Assembly: GCA_001552515.1 (NCBI GenBank)
Contig: BCRI01000076.1
Location: 1 to 35,153, forward strand
Direction of reading: 5' to 3'
DNA from: Sphaerimonospora mesophila NBRC 14179 = JCM 3151
GTDB lineage: Bacteria > Actinomycetota > Actinomycetes > Streptosporangiales > Streptosporangiaceae
Length of the DNA: 35,153 nt
A model generated the notes under the pieces. The model was not told where the DNA came from and did not search any database. It worked only from the letters and a program-made list of their open reading frames with translations. Position numbers and translations under genes: made by a program. Below, piece after piece: positions 8,900-17,363 of this stretch (position 1 is the first letter of the stretch; the number at the start of each line of letters is the position of its first letter).

Positions 8900-9190
8900 A
8901 TGATCAAAACGCTTCACCGGATGGGCGTGCGCTCCAACATGATGTACGGGGCGGGCTTCGCCTCCATCGGTGCCACGGTCGCTTCCTGGTTCCTCTCGAT
9001 GCAGTTCGAGCGGGGGGGCACGGCTCGGGCCGACCGCTGGGGGCTGTTCATCGGCGAGTGGGCCCCGACGTTCTTCGCGCTCGGCGTCGCTCTGCGCCTG
9101 GAGGAGATGACGGAGGAGAAGGGCCGCGAGGCTCCTGAGTTCGAGGAGCAGCGCGCGGACATCCGCCAGCCCGCACGGGCGGGGATGTAG
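8900..9190 (+). CDS. Small two-helix membrane protein of unknown function
   Basis: A 96-residue protein. A strong ribosome binding site, AGGAGG, stands 5 nt before the ATG at 8900 and fixes the start; an earlier in-frame GTG at 8834 lacks one. Residues 11-32 (SNMMYGAGFASIGATVASWF and following) form one probable membrane helix and residues 47-66 (WGLFIGEWAPTFFALGVALR) a second. The tail from residue 67 is acidic then basic and probably cytosolic. Small proteins of this kind are widespread in actinobacteria without known function. It is divergent from crtI and convergent with the glutamate decarboxylase gene, so context says little. Confidence 0.7.
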   Translation: MIKTLHRMGVRSNMMYGAGFASIGATVASWFLSMQFERGGTARADRWGLFIGEWAPTFFALGVALRLEEMTEEKGREAPEFEEQRADIRQPARAGM

Positions 9191-9219
9191 CGCCGCTGCT
9201 GGGCGGGTCGGGGCCGGGG

Positions 9220-10662
9220 CTATGTCCGGCTCGACCTGCCTGCCGAGCCGAACGAAGGGCCGTGGTGGAAACTCGTCGCGTCCTCCGGGCCGAATATGGG
9301 TCCGGGCTGCCTGCGCAGCCACGGCAGCAGGTTCCGCAGATCGTCGACGAGCCGGTCGGCCAGGTCCAGCGAGAACCCGTTGCGGCACACCACCCGCAGC
9401 ACCTGGAGATCCTGCCGGTTCGGCGGGAACGTGTAGGCCGGCACCAGCCAGCCCGACTCCCGAAGCCGCCGTGAGACATCGAAGACGTTGAACCGCGTGA
9501 CGTCATCGGTGGTCGTGAACGCGAACACCGGCAACTGGTCGCCGCGGGTGAGCAGCCGGAAACAGCCGAGTGCCTCGATCCGCTCCGCCAGGTGCACCGC
9601 CACCTCCCTGATCGCCCCCTGGACCTTGCGGAAGCCCTCGTGGCCGAGCCGGAGGAAGTTGTAGTACTGCCCGATGACATGTGCCCCGGGGCGGGAGAAG
9701 TTGAGCGTGAACGTGGGCACGTCACCGCCGAGGTAGTTCACGTGCTCGACCAGGTCGTCAGGGAGCGTTTCCCGGTCCCGCCAGAGGACCCACCCGATGC
9801 CCGGATAGACCAGTCCGTACTTGTGCCCCGAGGTGTTGATCGAGGCGACACGCGGCAGGCGGAAGTCCCACTCCAGCTCCGGCTCGAGGAAGGGCGCGAT
9901 CATGCCGCCGGACGCCGCGTCCACGTGCACGGGCACGTGCCATCCCGTACGCTCCTCGAGCGCGTCGAGGGCGGCGCAGATCTCGGCGACCGGCTCGTAG
10001 CTGCCGTCCATCGTGGAACCGAGTACGGCGACCACGCCGATGGTGTTCTCGTCGCACCGCTCGGCGGCCTGCTCTGCGCCCAGGTGAAACCGGTCGCCCT
10101 CCATGGGCACCAGGCGCGCCTCCACCTCCCAGAAGTTGCAGAACTTCTTCCAGCACACCTGGATGTTGGTGCCCATCACCAGGTTGGGGCGTGCGCCGGC
10201 GGCATAGCGGTCGGCGTTGCGGTGCGTCCAGCGGCGCTTGAGCGCCATCCCGGCGAGCATGCAGGCCTCGCTGGACCCGATGGTGGAGGTGCCGAGCCGG
10301 GCGCCGGGTCGCGGGGCGTGCCACAGGTGGCGGAGCATCTGGACACAGCGCTGCTCGAGCTCGGCCGTCGCGGGATATTCGTCCCGGTCGACGAGGTTCC
10401 TGTCCGCGGTGTCGCCCATGAGCGCGTGCGCCTCCGGCTCCATCCACGTGGTCACGAAGGTGGCCAGGTTCAGCCGCGGGTTCCCGTCGAGCATGAGCTC
10501 GTCGCGAATGAGCAGAGACACGGTGGCGGGTGGCATGGGCCCCTCCGGCAACCGCGTCCGGGGAAGGACCGCGCTGATTCCGGAGACGGGGTCGGCCTCT
10601 CCGAAGAGCGGGTTCACCGATACCGGCCGGTGCCCGCCCTCCCCGCCTTGCTGCGACACCAT
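9220..10662 (-). CDS. gadB: Glutamate decarboxylase (PLP-dependent)
   Basis: A 480-residue type II PLP decarboxylase that converts L-glutamate to GABA and CO2 and consumes a proton. The PLP-lysine is Lys281 in INTSGHKYGLVYPGIGW. The cofactor Asp is Asp248 in VHVDAASGGMIAPF. The N-terminal landmarks LDGNPRLNLATFVTTWMEPE (58-77) and GTSTIGSSEACMLAG are typical of bacterial GadB and plant GAD. I chose the ATG at 10662 because GGAGG lies 9 nt upstream; the frame continues to 10785 but the extension has no homologous look. It follows the glutamine amidotransferase gene on the same strand after about 120 bp, which may carry its own promoter. The pairing could link glutamine-derived glutamate to GABA formation; that is speculation. 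No glutamate/GABA antiporter gene is nearby. Confidence 0.9.
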   Translation of the reverse strand: MVSQQGGEGGHRPVSVNPLFGEADPVSGISAVLPRTRLPEGPMPPATVSLLIRDELMLDGNPRLNLATFVTTWMEPEAHALMGDTADRNLVDRDEYPATAELEQRCVQMLRHLWHAPRPGARLGTSTIGSSEACMLAGMALKRRWTHRNADRYAAGARPNLVMGTNIQVCWKKFCNFWEVEARLVPMEGDRFHLGAEQAAERCDENTIGVVAVLGSTMDGSYEPVAEICAALDALEERTGWHVPVHVDAASGGMIAPFLEPELEWDFRLPRVASINTSGHKYGLVYPGIGWVLWRDRETLPDDLVEHVNYLGGDVPTFTLNFSRPGAHVIGQYYNFLRLGHEGFRKVQGAIREVAVHLAERIEALGCFRLLTRGDQLPVFAFTTTDDVTRFNVFDVSRRLRESGWLVPAYTFPPNRQDLQVLRVVCRNGFSLDLADRLVDDLRNLLPWLRRQPGPIFGPEDATSFHHGPSFGSAGRSSRT

Positions 10663-10784
10663 TTTCGATCGCCTCCGATCGCTCCCCGAGCGGCAAGTCT
10701 TACAGACGGCCGTAAAAGCCGAAGTATGGCGTCGCTCGTCCGCAGGCGGCTCGCTCCGAAAATCTCTGCATGTCGGTTTCTCCA

Positions 10785-11621
10785 CTAATCAGGCGGCGCG
10801 GGGCGAAACGCCTGCATCTCGAACCTGCCCCGCTCGCTCGTGGTGTACGTGGACTCCGGGACCTCTATCCACAGGCCGGGCAGATCGCGCAGCGGCTCTG
10901 ACACGACGACCTGGGTGTCTTCGGACAGTTCCATGGGGGTGAACACTTCGGGATGCAGCCGCCGGACGTGCCGCGGGTCGGTGCTGTGGAAGAGCGACGG
11001 CGAGCGATGTTCGGTGGAGTAGCGGAAGGTCCACAACCGCTCACCGTCCGATGTCGCCACCGTCATCTGGATCGGCCGCTCCACCCCGTGCGCTCGTCCG
11101 GTCTCCTCGACGAGACCGACCATGCGCCCCACCGCCGCCGGCGGGTGTTCCGACAGCCCGAACGTGAGGGCCAGGAAGAACATGACCTCGGAATCCGTGG
11201 ACCCCTCGATCGAGGGATACAGCTCCGGTTCGACCGCCATGACGAGGTCCCGCTTGAGCCGGCTGAAACTGGAGATCACACCGTTGTGCATCCACAGCCA
11301 CCGGCCGTACCGGAACGGGTGGCAGTTCGTCTGCTGTACCGCCGTCCCGGAGGACGCGCGGACATGCGCCATGAAGAGCGGCGACCGGACGTGACGGGCG
11401 AGCTCGCGTAGATTCTGGTCGCCCCAGGCGGGCTTGGTGTCCTTGAACACCGCGGGCGGCAGCTCGCGCTCACCGTAGTAGCCGACGCCGAAGCCGTCGC
11501 CGTTGACCGTCTCCACGCCGTACCTGGCGTGCAGGCTCTGGTCGATCAGCGAGTGCTCCGGCTCGTAGATCAGCTTCTCCGGAGCGATCGGCGAGCCGGA
11601 GTAGGCCAGCCAGCGACACAT
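10785..11621 (-). CDS. Class II glutamine amidotransferase (GATase_4/EgtC-like)
   Basis: A 278-residue Ntn-hydrolase. The catalytic Cys2 directly follows the initiator Met (MCRWLAYSG). Family landmarks include VNGDGFGVGYYG (39-50), FMAHVRASSGTAVQQTNCHPF (83-103), WLWMHNGVISSF and STDSEVMFFL. The family hydrolyses a glutamine-type amide; EgtC, its best-known relative, cleaves gamma-glutamyl hercynylcysteine sulfoxide in ergothioneine synthesis. No other egt gene is present here, so EgtC identity is not supported and the substrate is unknown. The ATG is preceded by GGCAGGT. The 147 bp upstream contain two copies of the self-complementary GCCCGGGC (11707-11714 and 11724-11731), which could fold as a hairpin. 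Confidence 0.85.
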   Translation of the reverse strand: MCRWLAYSGSPIAPEKLIYEPEHSLIDQSLHARYGVETVNGDGFGVGYYGERELPPAVFKDTKPAWGDQNLRELARHVRSPLFMAHVRASSGTAVQQTNCHPFRYGRWLWMHNGVISSFSRLKRDLVMAVEPELYPSIEGSTDSEVMFFLALTFGLSEHPPAAVGRMVGLVEETGRAHGVERPIQMTVATSDGERLWTFRYSTEHRSPSLFHSTDPRHVRRLHPEVFTPMELSEDTQVVVSEPLRDLPGLWIEVPESTYTTSERGRFEMQAFRPAPPD

Positions 11622-11768
11622 ACCTGCCGCCTACCCCGGTTGTCGCGCCCGGAACGGAATCCCCGGGAACCGCGAGTGCCCATGGGCAGAGTGAGCCGTT
11701 CACCGTGCCCGGGCGCGCGTACGGCCCGGGCCGCCCACGCCGGCCCTGAATCTGCCTAGGCTCGGGGA

Positions 11769-12000
11769 GTGCCGCACGCACTCATCCTCGGCGGAACCGG
11801 CTTGATCGGCCGCCGACCGGCTCGGTTACCGGCCGGCCGGTGATTACGCCGCGACCGTCGCGGCCCAGATCGACCGGCTCGTCCACGCCGCACGGACCGG
11901 CGACCCCGAGGGGATCCTTCCTCCGGCGAGCGACCCGTTTTTCCGCCGGTTCTTCGACTATCAGGCCGAAGACGAGTTCCTTGCACACCTTTCTCGATGA
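11769..12000 (+). pseudogene. NAD-dependent epimerase/dehydratase relic with internal deletion
   Basis: The two ends of a short-chain epimerase/reductase gene are joined without its middle. From GTG at 11769 the frame encodes VPHALILGGTGLIGR, the N-terminal Rossmann nucleotide-binding motif, then hits a stop at 11841-11843. From about 11818 a shifted frame encodes RLGYRPAGDYAATVAAQIDR and continues to FFDYQAEDEFLAHLSR with a stop at 11998-12000. That resembles the C-terminal end of NAD-dependent epimerases, which run about 300 residues, so roughly 220-250 codons are missing and the reading frame is broken at about 11813-11818. It is convergent with the NRPS gene, 33 bp from its end. It cannot encode a working enzyme. 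Confidence 0.7.
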
Positions 12001-12033
12001 GGACCCCGGCGACGGCCAGGGCCCGCGACGGCT

Positions 12034-15000
12034 TCACTTCGTCTTGCCGTCTCGTCGCGCCAGCCCGACCAGGTCGTCGGGGACGGCGTCGGGCACCTGG
12101 TCGTCGAACCGGGCCAGCCGGGGCGCGCGGAGCGCGCCGAGCGCCACGAGCGTGATGAAACCGCCGAACACCAGGTACATCGAGCCGATGTCGCCGAGGA
12201 GCCGGGTGCCGAGCGGCGCGATCACCCCGACGCCGAGCGGGATCGTGGACCAGGCCACCATCTGGTTGAGCGCGAACACCCGGCCGTGGAACCGCTGCGG
12301 CACCTTCACCTGGATGATCGTCGCGTACACGCCGTTGACCAGGGCCAGGCCGTACGAGACCCCGAAGGCGCCGACGCCGATCAGCACGAGCGAGGTGTCC
12401 ACGCCGACCAGCAGGCAGGATCCGGCGATGAGCAGGGTGGTGAGCAGCATGCCGCGCATCCGTCTGTGGGCCGGTCCGCCCCACACGGCCATGGTGAGGC
12501 CGCCGCAGATCGCGCCCGTTCCGGCGACCAGCGCGATCACGCCCGCGTCGGCCAGCGTGCCGAACGACAGGACGAGCGGCGAGTACATCATGAAGACCGG
12601 GGACAGGCCGAGCGACAGCAGTGCGAAGAAGATGACCATCGCCCGGAAGCTCCGGTTTCCGACGGACAGCCGGAATCCTTCCTTGATCTCGCGTCCCACC
12701 GTCTCCCTGCGGCGAAGCGCCATGGTCGCGGGGAACGCCACCGCCGCGAGCACGATCAGGGTGAACACGTGCCCGGCGATGTCCAGGATGAGGATGCCCT
12801 CCAATCCGGCGACCGACAGCATGCCGACGGCGGCCAGCGGAGCGATGAACTGCGCGACGCCCATGGTCATCTGGGCCACCCCGTTCGCGTGGCCGAGGTA
12901 GCGCTTGGGCACCAGTTGCGGTACGGCCGAGGTGAAGGCGAGCCGCTGGAAGGTGAGCGCGACCGACAACGCGGTGAGCAGCGCGTACAGCGCCCAGGTG
13001 TCAAGGTGGCCGGTCCACAGCAGCAGCGCGGTGACCGACTGGACGGCGAGCGCCGCCGCGTTACCGGCGATCATCACGGTACGGCGGCTCGACCGGTCGA
13101 CGATCGCCCCGGCCAGCGGCGCGGCCAGGATGCCGGGGATGACCGCGAGGATCTGCAGGACCGCGTACTGGGTCATCGAGCCGGTTCGCAGGTACATCCA
13201 GACCGGCAGGGCGAACTCGGTCAGCGTCGAGCCGACCAGGCAGGCGAGCTGGCCGAGTGCGACGGCCAGGAAGCGGCGGACCGTCGGCTCCGGGCCGCCG
13301 GCGGCGCGACCGGCCGGTGCGGTCCGCTCCGGGGCCTCGGAGGCCGCGGGGGCGGTCAGGTTCCGATGGGTGGTGGTGACCGCCGCCGCCAGCTCTTCCG
13401 CCCGATATTTCAGGAAATAGTGGCCGCCCTCGTCGAGGACGACCAGCGCGGTCGTCGAGGTGAGGAACTCCCACTCGCGGAAACGTTCCTCGTAGTAGTC
13501 CGTGGCCGGGTCGTACTCCCCCACCACCGAGATGATCGGCGCGGACAGCCGTTCCACCCCGCTGTCGATCAGCCTGGTGAAGTAGTCCTCCGCCTCCCGG
13601 GCGTCGTGCCGCATGTTGCGGATCACGAACGCCTTCTGCTCGTCGTCCAGATCGGACAGGTCGGCGCCGAGCGCGGTCAGCCAGTTGATCTCCGCCCGGT
13701 CGCTGCGCAGCCGCTCGATCCGGGTGAGCCTGGCCCAGCGGCCCATCAACCCCTTCACCGGCCGGGCGAAGGGGAACACCCCGCCCATGTAGATCGCCTC
13801 GACCGCCCGGCCCCGGGCCTCGAGCCGCTGCGCGATCTCGGCGGTCAGCGCCCCGCCGACCCCGCAGTGGCCGTACAGCACGATCGGGCCGGTCACCTTC
13901 GCCACGATCTCCTCGGCGCACTGCTCGGCCACCTCGCCGAGGGGGCGCGGCTCCTCGGCCAGGCCGAGGTCGTGACCCGGCACGGCGACCGAGTGGAGCG
14001 CCCAGTCGTCCGGCAGCGCGTCGGCCAGCGGCTGGTAGACCACCGCGCTGCCCCCGCCGTACGGCACGCAGACCAGCGTGGCGGCGACCCGGGACCGGCG
14101 CGGGGTCAGCTCGTACAGCAGGCCGCGCCGGTCGTCGCCGCTCCTGACCTGCTCGGCCAGCTCCCTGATCGTGGTGTGCTGGAACATGTCCATCAGCGCG
14201 ATCGGCCGGCCGCCCGGCGGCAGCTCGCGGCGCAGCCTGGCCACCACCCGGGTGGCCAGCAGCGAGTGCCCGCCCAGGTCGAAGAAGTCGTCGAGCACGC
14301 CCACCTGCTTGAGGCCGAGCACCTCGCACCACGCCGCCGCGATGATCTCCTCGATCTCGTCGGCCGGCGGCTCGAACGGCACGTCCTGGTCCGGCCGGGC
14401 GTCCTCCGGCTCCGGCAGCGCGGCCCGGTCCACCTTGCCGTGCCCCTTGAGCGGCAGCTCGTCCAGCCAGACGTACCGGGTCGGCACCATGTACTCGGGC
14501 AGCCTGGTGCCCAGGTTCCGGCGCAGCTCGGGCACGCCCGGCCGGTCCTCGGGGGCGAGGCCGTCCGCCGCGACCAGATAGGCGACCAGCTCGCCGCGCC
14601 GGGCGTCGGTCACCGCGTGGCCGACGCCGGGGCAGAGCCGCAGCGCCTCGTCCACCTCGCCCAGCTCGACGCGGTAGCCGCGGATCTTGACCTGGAGGTC
14701 GCGGCGGCCGAGGAACTCCAGCGTGCCGTCCGGCAGCCAGCGGGCCAGGTCGCCGGTCCGGTAGATCCGGCCGTGCTCGGCCGTCTCGACGAACGCGGCC
14801 GAGGTCAGGTCGGGTCGGCCGAGATAGCCCCGGGCCAGCCGGTCGCCCCCGATGCACAGCTCTCCCGGCACGCCGACCGGGACCGGCCGCAGCAGGTCGT
14901 CCAGCACGTACGTCTTCGCGTGGCCCAGGGGCCGCCCGATCGGGGTGATCGGTCCGTACGGCTCCGCCGCCGGGTCGACCAGGTGGGTGGTGACGCCGAT

Positions 15001-17217
15001 CGTCGCCTCGGTCGGGCCGTAGTGGTTGATCACCCGGCACTCGCCGAGCGCGGCCAGCTCGCGGGCCCACTCCCAGCTCGACCCCTCGCCGCCCAGGACG
15101 AGGAGCCGCCTGGGCAGCAGCCGCCGCACCTCGACGTCGGCCGCGAGCGCGCCGAGGTGCGAGGGCGTCATCTTGAGGTAGTCGATCTCCGGCAGGCACG
15201 CGGCCAGCTCGGGCGCGGAGATCCGGGACGGCATCATGTGCAGCGTGCCCCCGGTCATCAGCGACAGGTAGAACACGGTCATGCCGAAGTCGAACGTGAG
15301 CGACTGGAGCAGCGCGAAGCTGCCGCCGTCGGCCACGCCGAACCGGTCGCGCACGTCGGCCAGGTAGTTCATCACCTGCCGGTGCTGCACCGCCACTCCC
15401 TTGGGGCGTCCGGTGGAGCCCGAGGTGTAGATGACGTACGCGAGGTCGTCGGGGCCGGGCGGCGTCACAGCGGACTCCGCCGCCGGCTCGGCGGCCGACT
15501 CGTCCGGGGCCACGACGGCGCCGGAGAAGTCCAGCCCGGCCGGCGCCGGCCGGGCGACCAGCACGCTGACCCCGTGGAGCATGTGCCGCAGCCGGTCGGC
15601 CGGCTGCTCCGGGTCGAGCGGGACGTACGCGCCGCCCGCCTTGAGCACGGCCAGGATGGCCACGGCCTGGTCCAGCGACTGTTCCAGGCAGATGCCGACC
15701 GGCGTGTCGCGGCCGACGCCGAGCCCGGCCAGCCGGGCCGCCAGCCGTCCGGCCCGTTCGTCCAGCTCTGCGTAGGTCAGTGCGGCGTCGCCGAATCGTA
15801 CGGCGACGGCGCGAGGGCGGCGCCGCGCGGTGGCCTCGACCATCGCGGGCAGGGTCGGGGCCGGCGGCTCCGGGACCTCGGGGCAGCCGCTCCAGCGGGC
15901 GAGCAGCTCGCGCTCGGCCGATGACAGCAGGTCGAGCCGGGAGATCGGCGTCTCTGGCGCTTCGACGATCGACCACAGCAGGGCCTCGAAGTTCGCGGCG
16001 AACCGCTCCACCGTCTCGGCGTGGAACAGGTCGGCGCTGTAGACGAAGAACGCGTCGAGCACGTCGTCGTGCGGCTGCACCTCCAGGGACAGGTCGAACT
16101 TCGCCTGACGGAAGCCCGGATCGTAGCGTTCCGCGGTGATCCCGGGCAGGTCGAGGCCGTCGCCCGGCTCGCTGCGCAGGCTGAACTGGGTCTGGAAGAC
16201 CGGCGTGCGGCTCAGGTCGCGTTCCACGCCGAGCCCGGCGACCAGCAGGTCGAACGGAGTGTCCTGGTGGACCAGCGCCTCCACCACGGTCTTACGGGTG
16301 CGGCGGAGCAGATCGCGGAACGCCGGATCACCGGTCAGGTCGGCCCGGATCGCCAGGGTGTTGACGAACAGGCCGATGAGGTGCTCGGTCTCCTCGTCCT
16401 CCCGGGCCGACACCGGGGAGCCCACGCAGAAGTCGGTCTGGCCGGTGTGGCGGTGCAGCTGGGTCTGGAATGCGGCGAGCAGCAGCATGAAAAGGGTGAC
16501 CCGCTCCGCCCTGGCCAGCGCGGCCAGCCGACCGGTCAGCTCGGCGGGCAGCCGGCGGGTGACGCAGCCGCCGCGTGGGCTTCTGATCCGTGGCCTCGGC
16601 CGGTCGGCCGGCAGCGTGAGCGGCGGCACCCCGGCCAGCTTCTCCTTCCAGTGGCCGAGCGAGCGGTCGTGCCCGTCGTCGGCACGCTGGCGAACCGCGT
16701 GGTCGGCGTACCTGATCGGCAGGTCGGGCAGCTCCGGCTCACGGCCGTCCAGGCAGGCGGCGTAGTTGGCGGCCAGCTCGCGGAACAGCACGCCGAGCGA
16801 CCAGCCGTCGCCCGCGATGTGGTGGAGCACCACGACGAGGATGTGCTCCGTCGCGGACAACTCGATCAGCCGAGCGCGGATCACCGGGCCGGTGGCGAGG
16901 TCGAAGGGCCGGTTGGTCAGCTCGGCGACCAGCTCGGCCGCCCGCGCCTCGTCCGGCGCGCCGACCCGCTCCAGCGGGACCGTGACGTCGTCGACCACCT
17001 GGACCGGCCGGCCGTCCAGCGACGGATAGCGGGTGCGCAGCACGTCGTGCCGCCGGATCACTGCGCCGAGGGCGCGTTCCAGCGCGGCGGCGTCCAGCGG
17101 CCCGAGCAGCCGTTCTGTGACGCAGATGTTGTACGAGGCGTCATCGGGGTTCAGTTCGTGCAGGAACCACAGACGCTCTTGACCGAGGGACAGCGGGATT
17201 TCAGAGCCGACAAACAT
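12034..17217 (-). CDS. NRPS module fused to an exporter: C-A-PCP-TE-MFS
   Basis: A 1,727-residue protein in one frame. Condensation domain 1-440 has active site HHIAGDG (132-138). Adenylation domain 455-940 has YVIYTSGSTGRPKG (594-607) and NHYGPTEATIG. Specificity positions read D643 F644 T647 K682 V707 G709 H732 I740 G741 K928, i.e. DFTKVGHIGK, one residue from the published aspartate code DLTKVGHIGK. The carrier domain has LGGHS with the phosphopantetheine Ser985. Thioesterase 1045-1285 has GHCGVGG, so Cys1118 replaces the usual Ser; His1266 and Asp1236 or Asp1240 complete the triad. A Pro/Ala-rich linker leads to an MFS transporter (1313-1700) like the EntS type. The frame opens with TTG at 17265, but I prefer ATG 17217 because a palindrome lies in the extension. 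No second NRPS gene, MbtH gene or phosphopantetheinyl transferase is in the window. The product is unknown. Confidence 0.9.
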   Translation of the reverse strand: MFVGSEIPLSLGQERLWFLHELNPDDASYNICVTERLLGPLDAAALERALGAVIRRHDVLRTRYPSLDGRPVQVVDDVTVPLERVGAPDEARAAELVAELTNRPFDLATGPVIRARLIELSATEHILVVVLHHIAGDGWSLGVLFRELAANYAACLDGREPELPDLPIRYADHAVRQRADDGHDRSLGHWKEKLAGVPPLTLPADRPRPRIRSPRGGCVTRRLPAELTGRLAALARAERVTLFMLLLAAFQTQLHRHTGQTDFCVGSPVSAREDEETEHLIGLFVNTLAIRADLTGDPAFRDLLRRTRKTVVEALVHQDTPFDLLVAGLGVERDLSRTPVFQTQFSLRSEPGDGLDLPGITAERYDPGFRQAKFDLSLEVQPHDDVLDAFFVYSADLFHAETVERFAANFEALLWSIVEAPETPISRLDLLSSAERELLARWSGCPEVPEPPAPTLPAMVEATARRRPRAVAVRFGDAALTYAELDERAGRLAARLAGLGVGRDTPVGICLEQSLDQAVAILAVLKAGGAYVPLDPEQPADRLRHMLHGVSVLVARPAPAGLDFSGAVVAPDESAAEPAAESAVTPPGPDDLAYVIYTSGSTGRPKGVAVQHRQVMNYLADVRDRFGVADGGSFALLQSLTFDFGMTVFYLSLMTGGTLHMMPSRISAPELAACLPEIDYLKMTPSHLGALAADVEVRRLLPRRLLVLGGEGSSWEWARELAALGECRVINHYGPTEATIGVTTHLVDPAAEPYGPITPIGRPLGHAKTYVLDDLLRPVPVGVPGELCIGGDRLARGYLGRPDLTSAAFVETAEHGRIYRTGDLARWLPDGTLEFLGRRDLQVKIRGYRVELGEVDEALRLCPGVGHAVTDARRGELVAYLVAADGLAPEDRPGVPELRRNLGTRLPEYMVPTRYVWLDELPLKGHGKVDRAALPEPEDARPDQDVPFEPPADEIEEIIAAAWCEVLGLKQVGVLDDFFDLGGHSLLATRVVARLRRELPPGGRPIALMDMFQHTTIRELAEQVRSGDDRRGLLYELTPRRSRVAATLVCVPYGGGSAVVYQPLADALPDDWALHSVAVPGHDLGLAEEPRPLGEVAEQCAEEIVAKVTGPIVLYGHCGVGGALTAEIAQRLEARGRAVEAIYMGGVFPFARPVKGLMGRWARLTRIERLRSDRAEINWLTALGADLSDLDDEQKAFVIRNMRHDAREAEDYFTRLIDSGVERLSAPIISVVGEYDPATDYYEERFREWEFLTSTTALVVLDEGGHYFLKYRAEELAAAVTTTHRNLTAPAASEAPERTAPAGRAAGGPEPTVRRFLAVALGQLACLVGSTLTEFALPVWMYLRTGSMTQYAVLQILAVIPGILAAPLAGAIVDRSSRRTVMIAGNAAALAVQSVTALLLWTGHLDTWALYALLTALSVALTFQRLAFTSAVPQLVPKRYLGHANGVAQMTMGVAQFIAPLAAVGMLSVAGLEGILILDIAGHVFTLIVLAAVAFPATMALRRRETVGREIKEGFRLSVGNRSFRAMVIFFALLSLGLSPVFMMYSPLVLSFGTLADAGVIALVAGTGAICGGLTMAVWGGPAHRRMRGMLLTTLLIAGSCLLVGVDTSLVLIGVGAFGVSYGLALVNGVYATIIQVKVPQRFHGRVFALNQMVAWSTIPLGVGVIAPLGTRLLGDIGSMYLVFGGFITLVALGALRAPRLARFDDQVPDAVPDDLVGLARRDGKTK

Positions 17218-17235
17218 CCGGGACGCACGCCTACT

Positions 17236-17250
17236 GTTAAGTTTCTTAAC
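17236..17250. promoter_or_regulatory. Palindromic operator candidate before the NRPS-MFS gene
   Basis: GTTAAGTTTCTTAAC is a perfect inverted repeat (6-bp arms, 3-bp spacer) ending 18 bp upstream of the ATG at 17217. On the minus strand TTGTGC, about 17 bp and ACTTAA could be a -35/-10 pair, which would put the palindrome over the -10 box. This suits repression by a dimeric regulator. No regulator gene is adjacent, so its partner is unknown. The AT-rich palindrome stands out in GC-rich surroundings. Confidence 0.45.
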
Positions 17251-17315
17251 TATTTGGACGCACAAAGTCTGGCATGCCCCCGGAGATCTTCACAAGCCCC
17301 GGCGGGGAAATCCCA

Positions 17316-17333
17316 CCGCTCCGCTCAGAGCGG
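17316..17333 (-). terminator. Short hairpin after the 77-residue gene
   Basis: CCGCTC (17316-17321) and GAGCGG (17328-17333) form a 6-bp stem with a 6-nt loop. It lies 20 bp past the stop of the small upstream gene and before the NRPS promoter region. It is weak evidence that the two genes are separate transcription units. Confidence 0.25.
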
Positions 17334-17336
17334 CGA

Positions 17337-17363
17337 GGTCACTGCGGCGCGGTCACTGCGGCG
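17337..17363. repeat. Tandem direct repeat of a 14-bp unit at a gene end
   Basis: GGTCACTGCGGCG occurs at 17337-17349 and again at 17351-17363. The second copy includes the stop codon of the 77-residue minus-strand gene; the first copy repeats it just downstream. It looks like a small slippage duplication of the gene end and has no evident function. Confidence 0.6.

Noticed and set aside
12286-15924. Very long open frame on the plus strand (1,212 residues) opposite the NRPS gene.
   Set aside because: It is an antisense shadow of a high-GC gene: low-complexity, Arg/Gly/His/Gln-rich, no domain, while the minus strand has all NRPS motifs.
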